Shown: positions 19,051-28,328, numbered from the stretch's first letter. The stretch: DNA of 64,000 nt from Winogradskyella arenosi (GCF_003337305.1 NZ_QPJO01000002.1:868001-932000); one strand, 5' to 3'. Notes: a model not told the origin generated them from the letters alone. Numbers and translations: made by a program.

Positions 19051-21006
19051 ATGGAACACAACACTACTTTTCCTATAAAAATTAATGAATTAGATATGCT
19101 TCGCGATGAAGCCACCTCTTATTTAAAGTCCATTCAGTGGGAGCAGAGTCAGCGCGCAAAAAACAGAGAGGGCGATACTAAAGATCAATCCATATTATTA
19201 TATTTATCTCGAGCCAATAATGGAGGTAATGTGAGTATTACGTCGGTTTCTAAAACGATATTATCGTTAAAAAAACGGTTATTACCAGAGTCGGTAGCCT
19301 TACCGATATTATTAAACCAGACCTTATACGCGGTCCAAGAAGGCTTGGTATTAGGAACTTGGATTAAAGATTCATATTACGATGCTTCAGGTTTATCGAG
19401 TTTAAGTGAAAATAAATCGGCTTTAGACCGTTCCGGACGTCGGGAGTATGAGAGTAAAATGCATACGGCAACTGCTTTTATGTTGTTTGCCTTGTCGTAT
19501 AAAATATTACATGATTTAAAACCGCATACCTCAGATGATTTGTCGGTAATGAAGCAAAAGTTTGCAGGAATTCCCGAGGTGTCTTTTTTAACACCGTTAA
19601 AAGGAATTTCTTGTCAGCTATTTTACTACGATAAATACTTAGGACATCCTGAAATTATAAATTCAGATCAAGATGTTTTAGATTTTACCGTGGTGTATTT
19701 TGAGGCTTTAATTGAAGAAATTCAATTGCGTAAAAGCAGTTTGGAGTATACCGAAACCATTTTAGATAGAACCTATAAACTAGAGAAATCAGACTTTGCT
19801 ATTTCAGGTTGGGACAATGTGTTTTCTGGGACGGCCAAAAGTATTGAATTCAATAAAATTCAGTTTGAACAAATTGTAGGAAATAGGGATGCCAAACATT
19901 TTGCACGACGTTTAACGGAACGTATGTTGAGTTATGATTTTGAGGCGAAGAAAAATCCATTTCAAGAATTAGGCGGATTTATGCCGGTTTTTATGGGCTA
20001 TGGTATTCCAGGAACCGGTAAAAGTATGCTTATTGCGGCCATTGCCACCCGATTAAAAGAACATGCAGACCATTTAGACATTCCATTTTTGTTTCACCCA
20101 ATGCCAGATACCCTTATTAGTACGTTTCAAGGAGGATCGGCAGAGAAAATGGTAGAGTGGATGAAGCCTATGCAAGATCCCACAAAACTGATTTTTGCTC
20201 CAATTGATGATGCTGAAAATAATTTACAAGAACGAACCACGCAAGGGGTTTCTGCCGGAGTAAAAGAAGTGATTGGGGTTTTCTTGAGATATACAGAAGG
20301 TGCTTATGCCGTTAATTATGGGAATAGTTCTATTGGCTTATTTACCAACCTTCCTGAAATGCTCGATAAAGCTGTCATTTCTCGTGTGCAAGGTCGTTTT
20401 AAGATTGATGGGGCACGTACCAAGCACGATTTTGTAGATCAGGATTATATTTGGTGGAAGAAATTACAAGATACCATGCCTGATTTTGTAAATATGAACG
20501 ATCCTGAAGTGTACAAATACTTGTCAGAACAAGGTTTAGCCAATAGTATGGGAGAAATTCTTCATGCCTTGGATGTACCTTCAGAAGCCCGAGTTCATGA
20601 AGCTTTTGATAAGGCTGAACAACTTCATGATAAAACCGATCATATGTTTTACGCGGCGCTGTATAAAGAAATTCAGAAGATATTTCCGTTTTTCTCTTCA
20701 AGAGATGTTCGTAATATCCAATCGGCTATATCTTTACGATTAACAGATTTCGATTTAGAACAAGATTGGTTTGAGCACCCTGAGAAGTATTTCAAAAAAA
20801 ATTACAACAGCAAGTTTCAAATGCTTCAGGAATTAATGAAGTCTAATATGAAAGGTTTAAATTTTTCAGATATTAGACGTCAAGAAGTGATTCGTTATTT
20901 AGATAACGTGGCCACGATTGCGGACACTGATTTTAAACGTCAAGTCGCTTCAAGAGTACACCAATTAGAAATAGAAACCAAAGCGAGAGCAGAGTTTAAA
21001 GGCTAA
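19051..21006 (+). CDS. AAA ATPase of the classic clade with a long helical N-terminal region
   Basis: 651 residues. Residues 1-300 are a helical domain I cannot assign. The ATPase core spans about 305-480: Walker A GIPGTGKS (318-325), an aromatic pore-loop-like FQGG (359-362), Walker B LIFAPIDDAEN (380-390, Asp-Asp replacing Asp-Glu), a sensor-1 Asn in FTNLPEMLDK (N433), and second-region-of-homology arginines in ISRVQGRF (R445, R449). This order matches classic AAA proteins such as FtsH, p97 and Vps4, which thread or remodel proteins as hexamers. No protease motif (HEXXH), signal peptide or membrane helix. Its partners are inferred to be the neighbouring coiled-coil and membrane proteins. 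Confidence 0.9.
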   Translation: MEHNTTFPIKINELDMLRDEATSYLKSIQWEQSQRAKNREGDTKDQSILLYLSRANNGGNVSITSVSKTILSLKKRLLPESVALPILLNQTLYAVQEGLVLGTWIKDSYYDASGLSSLSENKSALDRSGRREYESKMHTATAFMLFALSYKILHDLKPHTSDDLSVMKQKFAGIPEVSFLTPLKGISCQLFYYDKYLGHPEIINSDQDVLDFTVVYFEALIEEIQLRKSSLEYTETILDRTYKLEKSDFAISGWDNVFSGTAKSIEFNKIQFEQIVGNRDAKHFARRLTERMLSYDFEAKKNPFQELGGFMPVFMGYGIPGTGKSMLIAAIATRLKEHADHLDIPFLFHPMPDTLISTFQGGSAEKMVEWMKPMQDPTKLIFAPIDDAENNLQERTTQGVSAGVKEVIGVFLRYTEGAYAVNYGNSSIGLFTNLPEMLDKAVISRVQGRFKIDGARTKHDFVDQDYIWWKKLQDTMPDFVNMNDPEVYKYLSEQGLANSMGEILHALDVPSEARVHEAFDKAEQLHDKTDHMFYAALYKEIQKIFPFFSSRDVRNIQSAISLRLTDFDLEQDWFEHPEKYFKKNYNSKFQMLQELMKSNMKGLNFSDIRRQEVIRYLDNVATIADTDFKRQVASRVHQLEIETKARAEFKG

Positions 21007-21063
21007 TACGCTTGATTTTCACAAAAACCTTTAATTTAGAACCTATAATTGAACCTTTTATTT

Positions 21064-21645
21064 ATGAATAAGATTAAAAACATTACAAAAACCATCCTTT
21101 CTGAGGAATGGGCCACATTAACTCGAATTGATTATGATTTTCAGTTTGAAGATGGCGCCTGGAAATCGGTATCAAGAGAATGTTATAATCGCGGAAATGG
21201 CGCGGCAATCTTACTTTATAATGTGGAGAAAGGAACGATAATTTTAACCAAACAATTCCGAATGCCTATCTATGAAAACACCGAAGATGAAGGCATGTCT
21301 ATAGAGGTTTGTGCGGGTTCTATTGAACATAATGATGATCCTTTAGAGACCGTGATAAGAGAAACCGAGGAAGAAGTGGGCTATAAGATAAAGGACGCTA
21401 AGCAAGTGTATAAAGCTTATACCTCACCCGGGGCTTTGACTGAAAAAATGTTTTTATATGTGGCAGAATATTCCGAGGCTACAAAAATCAGTGAAGGCGG
21501 CGGTTTGGAAAGTGAAAACGAAGAAATAGAAGTATTAGAACTTCCATTTGCCAAAGTTGTAGCTATGATAGCTTCCGAAGAAATTAGAGACGCTAAAACA
21601 ATTATGTTAGTGCAATATGCGCAAATCCATAAATTGCTGGGTTAA
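21064..21645 (+). CDS. nudK: Nudix hydrolase, GDP-mannose pyrophosphatase NudK type
   Basis: 193 residues from ATG 21064 (a TTG at 21049 is in frame but less likely). The Nudix box reads GSIEHNDDPLETVIRETEEEVGY: the REtxEEvG core is intact, with Asp instead of the first Glu. N-terminal features 'YDFQFEDGAWKSVSRECYNRGNGAAILLYN' and 'LTKQFRMPIYEN' match the ADP-ribose/GDP-mannose branch (NudK, 191 residues in E. coli). It would split GDP-mannose or a related sugar nucleotide. It is embedded in the AAA cluster on the same strand, 57 bases after the ATPase; whether that is functional linkage or chance is open. Confidence 0.88.
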   Translation: MNKIKNITKTILSEEWATLTRIDYDFQFEDGAWKSVSRECYNRGNGAAILLYNVEKGTIILTKQFRMPIYENTEDEGMSIEVCAGSIEHNDDPLETVIRETEEEVGYKIKDAKQVYKAYTSPGALTEKMFLYVAEYSEATKISEGGGLESENEEIEVLELPFAKVVAMIASEEIRDAKTIMLVQYAQIHKLLG

Positions 21646-21723
21646 GTTAAACATCTTCTAAAGATAAAGAAGATGAACGATTTAGAATAGAAAGAAGTAA
21701 AAGGAATTCCGAAAGGGTATAAA

Positions 21724-22959
21724 ATGAACAAATTAAAAGAAGCCAATTTATTTAGAAGTGAACTCATTCCTATTAACGGAAAACTGGTTGAGCGTTATAA
21801 CAAATGTCTAAAAACCTTAGGGTTTAGTCCAACAAAATTAACATCGTTTTCAATTGACGGTATTGGGTGGAGTCCTGAAATTGCTGAAGAAAAAAAGGAT
21901 AATCATTACCTTAATCATGGCGATGCGAACCCTCATGGTATTATCATTTCTCCTTTGCAGAAAAATAAACCGGTGTATTTGCCATACCACTCTTTTGATA
22001 GAGAGATGATGCAGTTAATTTTTAAAACTCACGGCGATAAAATTAATGATATAACGAGAGACGCGGCAATTTGTATTGATTTTGACCAAGGTATTGATGT
22101 ATTTTATGAGCCTTTAGAAGTCTTAAAATACAGCAGTGTTACAATCTCTTTTAGGCTTATAAATCAGCTTGAAGACAAACAAAGAGAGCAGTTAGCGCTT
22201 GTAGATACCTTTAAAAACGGAAATAATTTTATTGACGAAACCCTTCAGCAACAACTGCTAAATTCGGCCAAAGCTTATGGCGATTTAAGACATAGGGATT
22301 TGCACTTGCAGGCTTTAAATTTTTCAGTGAGCTCCTTTTATACACGGGCCTTTGGTGGGGTTTATTTGCTTCGCGATTTTATAAAAACGATCGTAATTTT
22401 TGTAAGTAAAGCCAGCTATAAAGAAGCCATTAAAGACACCGTACACGAGGTTTTAATTTATCACATTTCGCAACCCGAGTTAATGGATAAACTGAAAGAT
22501 CATATCATTATTGAGTGTGACTTAGAGGCTATTGTAAAAACGGCTAATTACGATCGTATAAAGAAATTTGAATTGGCACAGTTCATAAAAGAACCTCAGC
22601 ATCCTTTAGCGACGATTTTAGATGATAAAGTCTTGTTTAAAAGTTATCTTAACAAAATTGATATTGAAGCTCGGAAGCAGGTGATGAGTGTCGAAATTTA
22701 TCTCGAAAAATTAGAGCGTAGCAATGCTTATAAAATCGAAGATATTGTAGAGCCCTCTTTATATTTTGCTTTACACCAACCGCATTCTTCGTTGTCTGCG
22801 GATCATCGCGATTTAATTCATAAATTACTTATTAATATTGCGCCAAAAGATGTGCTATTTTTATATTGGTATGATAAAGAGCAGTTTTATAAGCATTATG
22901 CCACTTGGGAAGATTCTTTTAAAGACTGGGTTATTGAGCGTATTCGTAACAATATCTAA
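21724..22959 (+). CDS. Soluble protein of unknown function in the AAA ATPase cluster
   Basis: 411 residues without signal peptide or membrane helix. The N-terminal part (residues 40-130) contains 'SIDGIGWSPEIAEEKKDNHYLNHGDANPHGIIISPLQ' and 'AICIDFDQGIDVFYEP', which look like a beta-rich domain with conserved Asp and His; the rest (160-411) is mainly helical. I do not recognise a family (it may correspond to one of the flavobacterial domains of unknown function). It starts 78 bases after the Nudix gene. Confidence 0.75.
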   Translation: MNKLKEANLFRSELIPINGKLVERYNKCLKTLGFSPTKLTSFSIDGIGWSPEIAEEKKDNHYLNHGDANPHGIIISPLQKNKPVYLPYHSFDREMMQLIFKTHGDKINDITRDAAICIDFDQGIDVFYEPLEVLKYSSVTISFRLINQLEDKQREQLALVDTFKNGNNFIDETLQQQLLNSAKAYGDLRHRDLHLQALNFSVSSFYTRAFGGVYLLRDFIKTIVIFVSKASYKEAIKDTVHEVLIYHISQPELMDKLKDHIIIECDLEAIVKTANYDRIKKFELAQFIKEPQHPLATILDDKVLFKSYLNKIDIEARKQVMSVEIYLEKLERSNAYKIEDIVEPSLYFALHQPHSSLSADHRDLIHKLLINIAPKDVLFLYWYDKEQFYKHYATWEDSFKDWVIERIRNNI

Positions 22960-23098
22960 GTTTTTGAGACCTATAAGGTATAAGACTGTATTTTGCTTAA
23001 TAGCGGAATCTTAAATTAAAATATTAATCGTGTTGAATGCTGTTTACAGCGTATTTCTAATGCCGTTGCGTAAGCGTTCAACCTAAAAAAAATAAACC

Positions 23099-23635
23099 AT
23101 GGGACTAGAACTCGTTATATTTATTACGGCTATTTTATTCGGAATTTTTCTGTACTGGAGAGAGTCTAATGGTAATGGCGCCTACCGTTTTTTAAATAAA
23201 ATGGTGAATAGCAAGGCCCTTCAAATGAGTCCGAATAATCCCAAAGGCTTTATTTACCAGCAGAGCTTTTTACCACGCTTGGTCTTTGTGGTTAGTTTTG
23301 TGCTTTTAGCGGCACTGATCATTGAGTTTTTAACGCCTATTGCTGTATTTAGTTCTTATTATGGGGTTTCGGCGTTTGCATCTTTTATTGTGGGAACCTT
23401 AATCGGTACTTATTTAGCAAGCTTTGTAATTAAAACTTCTGAAGTTATAGAGGAACAAAGCGATTCTATAGAAGATAGGTTTGAAGATGTTGTAGAAAAA
23501 GGTAAAGATTTTATTGAGGATTTAAAAGTTAGAGATCCTAAAGTGGTTGAAGAGGCCAAGGAAGAAATTAAAACAAATTTAGAAGCGAATAAGCCAAGTG
23601 CTAGAGACCGCTTAAAAGATAAAGGATTGTTGTAA
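23099..23635 (+). CDS. Membrane protein with charged C-terminal tail, AAA ATPase cluster
   Basis: 178 residues. Hydrophobic helices lie at about 3-19, 59-78 and 86-112; the remaining 65 residues are strongly charged and probably helical (IEDRFEDVVEKGKDFIEDLKVRDPKVVEEAKEEIK), giving a cytoplasmic stalk. Unknown family. It precedes the larger membrane protein of the cluster by 116 bases and the two may form the membrane part of one complex; that is inferred from order only. The spacer before it (22960-23098) holds an imperfect inverted repeat, GTTGAATGC with GCGTTCAAC. Confidence 0.75.
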   Translation: MGLELVIFITAILFGIFLYWRESNGNGAYRFLNKMVNSKALQMSPNNPKGFIYQQSFLPRLVFVVSFVLLAALIIEFLTPIAVFSSYYGVSAFASFIVGTLIGTYLASFVIKTSEVIEEQSDSIEDRFEDVVEKGKDFIEDLKVRDPKVVEEAKEEIKTNLEANKPSARDRLKDKGLL

Positions 23636-23751
23636 AGCCTAGGAGTGAAACCCTATTGCGATAAAAAAAATAAGAGCGTCTGCTGAATTGCAGGCAATAT
23701 TTAAAAAATAATATAATTAGAGTTCTACTGCGGTAGGAATAACAAGGAATT

Positions 23752-25449
23752 ATGATAAAAAAGTATTGGAGTAAAGGCGGAAAGCAAAAAGGAATTGTCA
23801 TTTTGGTCGGCTTAATTATGGTTGGGTTATTGTTCTTTTTTAGGGACGATTATCAACCTGTATTACTGTTTATTAGAAAATTCATTTTTATAATTCTATT
23901 CAGTAGTTTGGTCCTGTTCTTTGGCTTACGAAAATTTAGAAATTCAGCGCAAGTCAGTACGCGTTTAGGGGTTTTAGCATTGCTTATTGCGTTTTTTGGA
24001 TTGTTATACCTCGTGGGTTGGCATTTTAAAATGTACGACTACATGAAAACCTACAATGTGTTTAATAGCATGCATAAGGTTGAAATTAATGAGTTGCCGC
24101 TTACTCAAAATGAACGTATTCAACCTTTGCGAAATATTCATTCTATGGGGCGTGAAAGTGTTGGTGAAACTAAAGATGTGTCTTTACCTCATTTGGTTAG
24201 AGTGGATGATCAGAATAAATGGACAATGGCCATTCAACCGAGTGAAAAATACGTGATGCAACGTATTAATGACAATACAGAAGAAGTATTTTCTGTAAGC
24301 AGTACAACACCGTTTCCACGATTTTCAAATGAAAACCGTGTAAGTGTGACGTTTTCAATAGGCGAATCCTTAAAATTTAGTAGGAATACCTACAATGCCG
24401 TGGTGCAACGCTTTAACCCGTGGATGCTTTTTAACCACGAGCCAAGTGATACCTTTTATATGAAAAACGATTCAGGGGAATGGGTTCAAGTGGTGAGTTT
24501 AATTAAGTGGAAAGGGTTCTTTTTTCCGTATCCTAGTTTTGGTGGAGTTATGATTATTGAAAATGGAGAACATGATTTTAATGATTATTTAGAACGTATT
24601 ACCATAGGAAAAGGGACTTATGTGAGTCCTGATGAGATAAAAAACTATCCCTTTTTAAATAAACAAAACACCTTGTCTGAAAAAGTATCGCAATTACAAG
24701 CCGAATCCTTAAAGTTCTTAGGCGGATTCAGTGATCCATTACCATGGAATATGGAGACTGCCGTAAAAATTCCTGTGATGCCAAAAGATCAGAACCAACA
24801 GCCTTACGTTACGGATTTTGATTTTTCAGGTTCTAATTCTAATGCCTATAGTGGCTTGTACCATTGGTTCGGGTTAGAACCCGTAGGGAATGAGCGTACC
24901 AGTTTAAGTTATAGTGTTTTTGTTCCTGCAGATGGTACTGATGAGTTGTACTATTATGATCATGCCTCTAAAAAACAAGGGTATGCTGGGGTATCGGCTA
25001 TGCCATTAAAAGTTAAAGAATCTCGTAAAGAGTATGATTGGAATGCGAGTACACCGGTGGAGTTTAGACCTTATATTAAAAATATTGCAGGCCGAAAACG
25101 TATGTTTTTCTTAGGAACTATTTCGTCTATAAGTGCAACAGACTCTCAACAATTTGATGGGGCAGCAACCCCAGATTTGGTTTTAATTGATAGCGAATAT
25201 AGAGACGTCATTTGGATTGATGTAAAACACCCAAGTACATGGGATGAAGAAGTCTATAATCAACTTAATGAGGCGTGGAGAGCTAGTGAAGGTATTGGCT
25301 ATTATTTTAAAAAAGAACCGCAAGACGAAGATATTCTAATCCAAGCGACAGATTCTATTATAGAGATTCCTAAAGTAGAGGATCAAACTGAAAAGATTAA
25401 TGCTTTGCAGCGTCAATTAGATGCTTTAAAAGCGGCCAGTGGTCAATAA
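23752..25449 (+). CDS. Membrane protein with large soluble domain, last gene of the AAA ATPase cluster
   Basis: 565 residues. Three hydrophobic helices are seen at about 14-31, 40-60 and 71-91, followed by a soluble domain of about 450 residues rich in beta strands and aromatic residues (for example 'WFGLEPVGNERTSLSYSVFVPADG'), and a short coiled-coil end (KINALQRQLDALKAASGQ). No known enzymatic motif. The soluble part should lie outside or inside depending on topology, which I cannot settle: a basic N-terminus (MIKKYWSKGGKQK) suggests N-in and therefore a periplasmic large domain with three crossings. A strong terminator follows at 25469. Confidence 0.8.
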   Translation: MIKKYWSKGGKQKGIVILVGLIMVGLLFFFRDDYQPVLLFIRKFIFIILFSSLVLFFGLRKFRNSAQVSTRLGVLALLIAFFGLLYLVGWHFKMYDYMKTYNVFNSMHKVEINELPLTQNERIQPLRNIHSMGRESVGETKDVSLPHLVRVDDQNKWTMAIQPSEKYVMQRINDNTEEVFSVSSTTPFPRFSNENRVSVTFSIGESLKFSRNTYNAVVQRFNPWMLFNHEPSDTFYMKNDSGEWVQVVSLIKWKGFFFPYPSFGGVMIIENGEHDFNDYLERITIGKGTYVSPDEIKNYPFLNKQNTLSEKVSQLQAESLKFLGGFSDPLPWNMETAVKIPVMPKDQNQQPYVTDFDFSGSNSNAYSGLYHWFGLEPVGNERTSLSYSVFVPADGTDELYYYDHASKKQGYAGVSAMPLKVKESRKEYDWNASTPVEFRPYIKNIAGRKRMFFLGTISSISATDSQQFDGAATPDLVLIDSEYRDVIWIDVKHPSTWDEEVYNQLNEAWRASEGIGYYFKKEPQDEDILIQATDSIIEIPKVEDQTEKINALQRQLDALKAASGQ

Positions 25450-25468
25450 CCTACACACACGTTATAAG

Positions 25469-25502
25469 AAAACCCGTTAGCATTAAAAAGCTAACGGGTT
25501 TT
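25469..25502 (+). terminator. Terminator closing the AAA ATPase cluster
   Basis: Stem AAAACCCGTTAGC (25469-25481) with GCTAACGGGTTTT (25490-25502), loop of eight, T run after it. It is the strongest hairpin between 16131 and 25566 and marks the end of the transcription unit. Confidence 0.92.
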
Positions 25503-25565
25503 TTATTTTTACTGATTTGTGTAACAATGATATCTAAATATAGACTTATAAGGTAAAGATTTATA

Positions 25566-26003
25566 ATGGGATACATGGGTTTAGGAATGCAAAAATGGAT
25601 TTATGGGATGCGAGCACGTGCCCCTTTTTCTATTCAACGCAAAAAGTCCTTTACAGCCTTGCCTACTTATAGTCGGAAATTTAAAATACAACCTTCAAAA
25701 CCAAGGCCGACCTATGATTTTGGAATCATTTTCGGTTTCGTCTTAGGATTTGTTATGTTGCTGTGCATTCCTAATTTGGAACAAAGCTTTAAACAGCATC
25801 AGAATAAAGTCCAGCTGCTAAGCTTGCAAGAGGATGATAAGGCGTTTAACTTTTTAATGAAATCTGGAGAAAACCGTTTAGCTAAAGGCAAAATCTCAGC
25901 GGCCTATTCTGAGTTTCAATTGGCGCACGCTATACGTCCTCAAGATAAAAAACTTCAGGAGCTTATGCACGTTACTTCAGAGCAATTGTGTCTTGAGGAC
26001 TAA
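25566..26003 (+). CDS. Single-pass membrane protein with a TPR-like C-terminus, unknown function
   Basis: 145 residues. A basic N-terminal region (MRARAPFSIQRKKSF) precedes one membrane helix at about 53-70 (GIIFGFVLGFVMLLCIP), then a helical soluble part whose 'NRLAKGKISAAYSEFQLAHAIRPQDKKLQELM' looks like one tetratricopeptide repeat. The type II orientation puts the repeat on the periplasmic side. No named family recognised. It lies beyond the terminator at 25469, so it is not part of the AAA unit; the next gene converges on it 39 bases away. Confidence 0.7.
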   Translation: MGYMGLGMQKWIYGMRARAPFSIQRKKSFTALPTYSRKFKIQPSKPRPTYDFGIIFGFVLGFVMLLCIPNLEQSFKQHQNKVQLLSLQEDDKAFNFLMKSGENRLAKGKISAAYSEFQLAHAIRPQDKKLQELMHVTSEQLCLED

Positions 26004-26042
26004 GCATGCTGTAATGGCTGCTGCTAAAGGCAATTAGAACAA

Positions 26043-27395
26043 TTACTTTTTCTTATTGCGTTTGTTATAGTTCTTATCACCTCTTGTTTTAGGCTTTTTA
26101 TATTTTGCTGCAATCTTAAATTTATAAGAACCTCCTAAATTTTCCTTTTTGTTCTTTTCCTTCTTCTCATGAAAAGCCGGTCCAGGAGCATCTTCATCAC
26201 GACGCTTAGTAGGATTGTTACGCTCTCTAATCTGCGGACGCTCTTCTTCTATTAATTCGGTAGATATCGTTACCTCTTCCGGAATTTCAAGCGTCTCTAT
26301 TTTCATTTGCATTAAGGTTTCAATACGTTCTAAACCTTCTTGCTCTTTAGCGGTAGAAAATAACAATGATTGGCCTTTCTTTTCAGCACGGCCTGTTCGT
26401 CCAATACGGTGCATATAGTTTTCAGGATAATCTGGAGTATCAAAATTGATAACATGAGAAACGCCTTCGATATCTAATCCACGCGCCATAACATCTGTAG
26501 CAACCAACAGTCTGTTTTCACCTTCTCTAAACTGCTCAATACTACGTAATCTGTAGTTTTGTGTTTTGTTAGAGTGAATCACACAAGACTGTCCTGGGTA
26601 TAATTCTTCGAGCTGATCAAATAAGCGATCTGCCATTTTCTTATAAGCCACAAATATTAAGACTTTAGAAAACATCTCTTTATCGCTAAGTAAGTGTTCT
26701 AATAAATTTACTTTAGTGTAAAAATTAGGGACATCGTAGCGTACCTGAGTGATATTCTCTAAAGGTGTTCCGGATACGGCAATTGCAATTTTAGATGGTT
26801 TCTTAAAGAAGTCCACAATTAAATCGTCTACATCCTTTGTCATTGTAGCCGAGTACATAATATTCTGACGACGCTCTGGTAAGATGTCAAATATATTAAG
26901 AAGTTGGTGTCTAAATCCAAGATCTAACATCACATCAACTTCATCAATAACTAATTTCTGAATGGATTTTAACTGTAAAACACGACTCACTGCTAAATCA
27001 TACAAACGACCAGGAGTGGCTACAATAATATCTTGCCCTTGTGCAACCGCTTGTTTTTGAGTGTTGATGTTGGTGCCTCCGTAAACTCCTAAAACACGAT
27101 TATTAATGTATTTGGAAAGCTTTTCAATTTCACTAACCACCTGAACGACTAATTCTCGAGTCGGTACCAAGATTAAAACTCTAGGATTGTCTTGCTTAGA
27201 AAAAGGGAGGTTTTTAAGTATTGGAAGCATATAGGCAAAGGTTTTCCCGGTACCTGTTTGTGCTATACCAACAACATCTTTACCAGCTGCAACCACATTA
27301 AAGGATTCAGCCTGTATCGGTGTAGGGGTTGTAAACCCTAAGTCATCTAAGGCGTTATATAAAGGCGTATTTAAGTTAAGATCGTTAAAAGTCAC
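26043..27395 (-). CDS. DEAD-box RNA helicase (DEVD variant), RhlE/DeaD type
   Basis: 450 residues. Helicase motifs in order: Q motif FTTPTPIQAESF, motif I AQTGTGKT, motif Ia VPTRELVVQV, motif Ib ATPGRL, motif II DEVD (instead of DEAD), motif III SAT, and domain 2 motifs ARGLDI and HRIGRTGRA. The C-terminal 80 residues are a basic tail ending in KKPKTRGDKNYNKRNKKK that binds RNA. Start is GTG 27395; an ATG just upstream is in another frame and stops at once. It probably helps ribosome assembly or RNA decay at low temperature. Confidence 0.93.
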   Translation of the reverse strand: MTFNDLNLNTPLYNALDDLGFTTPTPIQAESFNVVAAGKDVVGIAQTGTGKTFAYMLPILKNLPFSKQDNPRVLILVPTRELVVQVVSEIEKLSKYINNRVLGVYGGTNINTQKQAVAQGQDIIVATPGRLYDLAVSRVLQLKSIQKLVIDEVDVMLDLGFRHQLLNIFDILPERRQNIMYSATMTKDVDDLIVDFFKKPSKIAIAVSGTPLENITQVRYDVPNFYTKVNLLEHLLSDKEMFSKVLIFVAYKKMADRLFDQLEELYPGQSCVIHSNKTQNYRLRSIEQFREGENRLLVATDVMARGLDIEGVSHVINFDTPDYPENYMHRIGRTGRAEKKGQSLLFSTAKEQEGLERIETLMQMKIETLEIPEEVTISTELIEEERPQIRERNNPTKRRDEDAPGPAFHEKKEKNKKENLGGSYKFKIAAKYKKPKTRGDKNYNKRNKKK

Positions 27396-27412
27396 GTTGT
27401 CATATTTTGGTG

Positions 27413-27420
27413 CAAAGCTA
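27413..27420 (-). promoter_or_regulatory. -7 promoter box for the helicase gene
   Basis: On the minus strand the sequence is TAGCTTTG, fitting TAnnTTTG, 17 bases before the GTG start. A TTTA element further upstream is at a loose -33 distance. The leader would be only about 10-12 bases. Confidence 0.5.
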
Positions 27421-27437
27421 CTACTTTATTAATCAAC

Positions 27438-28328
27438 TTACACTAAACGATTTTTTTCTATGCTAATATGGTATGCAGCAGAGAAAGTTGAAGCGGCTTC
27501 TAGCTCTAAAATTCCGTCCTTAGTTTTTATGTTTTGATCGGTAGTTTCAAGGTCGGCATAACCTAACCATGGCTCTATGCAGACATACGGGGCATTGGGT
27601 TTAGCCCAAATACCGAGTTGCTTAAAATCTTCAAAATTAACCTTGAGAAGTAAGCCTTCAGACTTATGCTTTAAATTGATAACTCTAGAGTTTAAAGATT
27701 TGAAAATTAAAGCATCTTCGTCAAATAAATCGGGACGTAATTTTATGATGTTCCCTTCAGTAAAGACAGGCTTTGTGTGTTCCGTTAACAAACCGCTGCT
27801 CATATTGAGTAAATAAGATGGACTCTCTTCAGGCTTTTCAAATTCTAAAAAGTAATCACTATACTCTTCATCGGCATTAATAGGGCAATTAAAAGCAGGA
27901 TGGCCTCCTAATGAAAAATAAAGCGGTTTAATATCTAAGTTTTTAACCTTATGATGTACGGAGAGGGTGTTTTCAGTAAGTGTATAAGTAATGTGCAACT
28001 CAAACTTAAAAGGGTAGAGGGCATAAAGGGTCTCATCTGACGTGAGTACAAATGTAATACTAGAATCGGTTTGGTTGCTTACCGTAAAATTTTCGTTATG
28101 TCTAGCAAAACCATGTTTTGGCATCTTGTAAGTTTGGCCCTCATAGGTATAGAAATCCTCCTTCATACAACCAATAATAGGAAATAAGTTGGGTGCTGAG
28201 CTGCCCCAAAATTTAGGGTCGGCTTGCCACATAAATTCCGTTTGATGTTGCGCTGAGGTGATTTGACTTAATTCTGCACCTTTAGCTTTTATACCTATAT
28301 TAAGGAACTCATTTTTTATACTGTACAT
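27438..28328 (-). CDS. Aldose 1-epimerase family protein
   Basis: 296 residues of the galactose mutarotase-like fold. Motifs include the substrate-binding 'GHPAFNCP' (the catalytic His in the 'LGGHPAF' loop), 'FPIIGCM...YKMPKHGFARH' and a late 'VCIEPWLGYAD' with the catalytic Glu. This is the YeaD/YihR-like branch often found in Bacteroidota, which interconverts alpha and beta anomers of hexoses. The ligand is not predictable. It shares a direction with the helicase gene 43 bases downstream, but the helicase has its own promoter box. Confidence 0.88.
   Translation of the reverse strand: MYSIKNEFLNIGIKAKGAELSQITSAQHQTEFMWQADPKFWGSSAPNLFPIIGCMKEDFYTYEGQTYKMPKHGFARHNENFTVSNQTDSSITFVLTSDETLYALYPFKFELHITYTLTENTLSVHHKVKNLDIKPLYFSLGGHPAFNCPINADEEYSDYFLEFEKPEESPSYLLNMSSGLLTEHTKPVFTEGNIIKLRPDLFDEDALIFKSLNSRVINLKHKSEGLLLKVNFEDFKQLGIWAKPNAPYVCIEPWLGYADLETTDQNIKTKDGILELEAASTFSAAYHISIEKNRLV

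Noticed and set aside
20399..20701. 100-codon minus-strand frame inside the AAA ATPase gene
   Set aside because: Antisense shadow of a gene with clear ATPase motifs.
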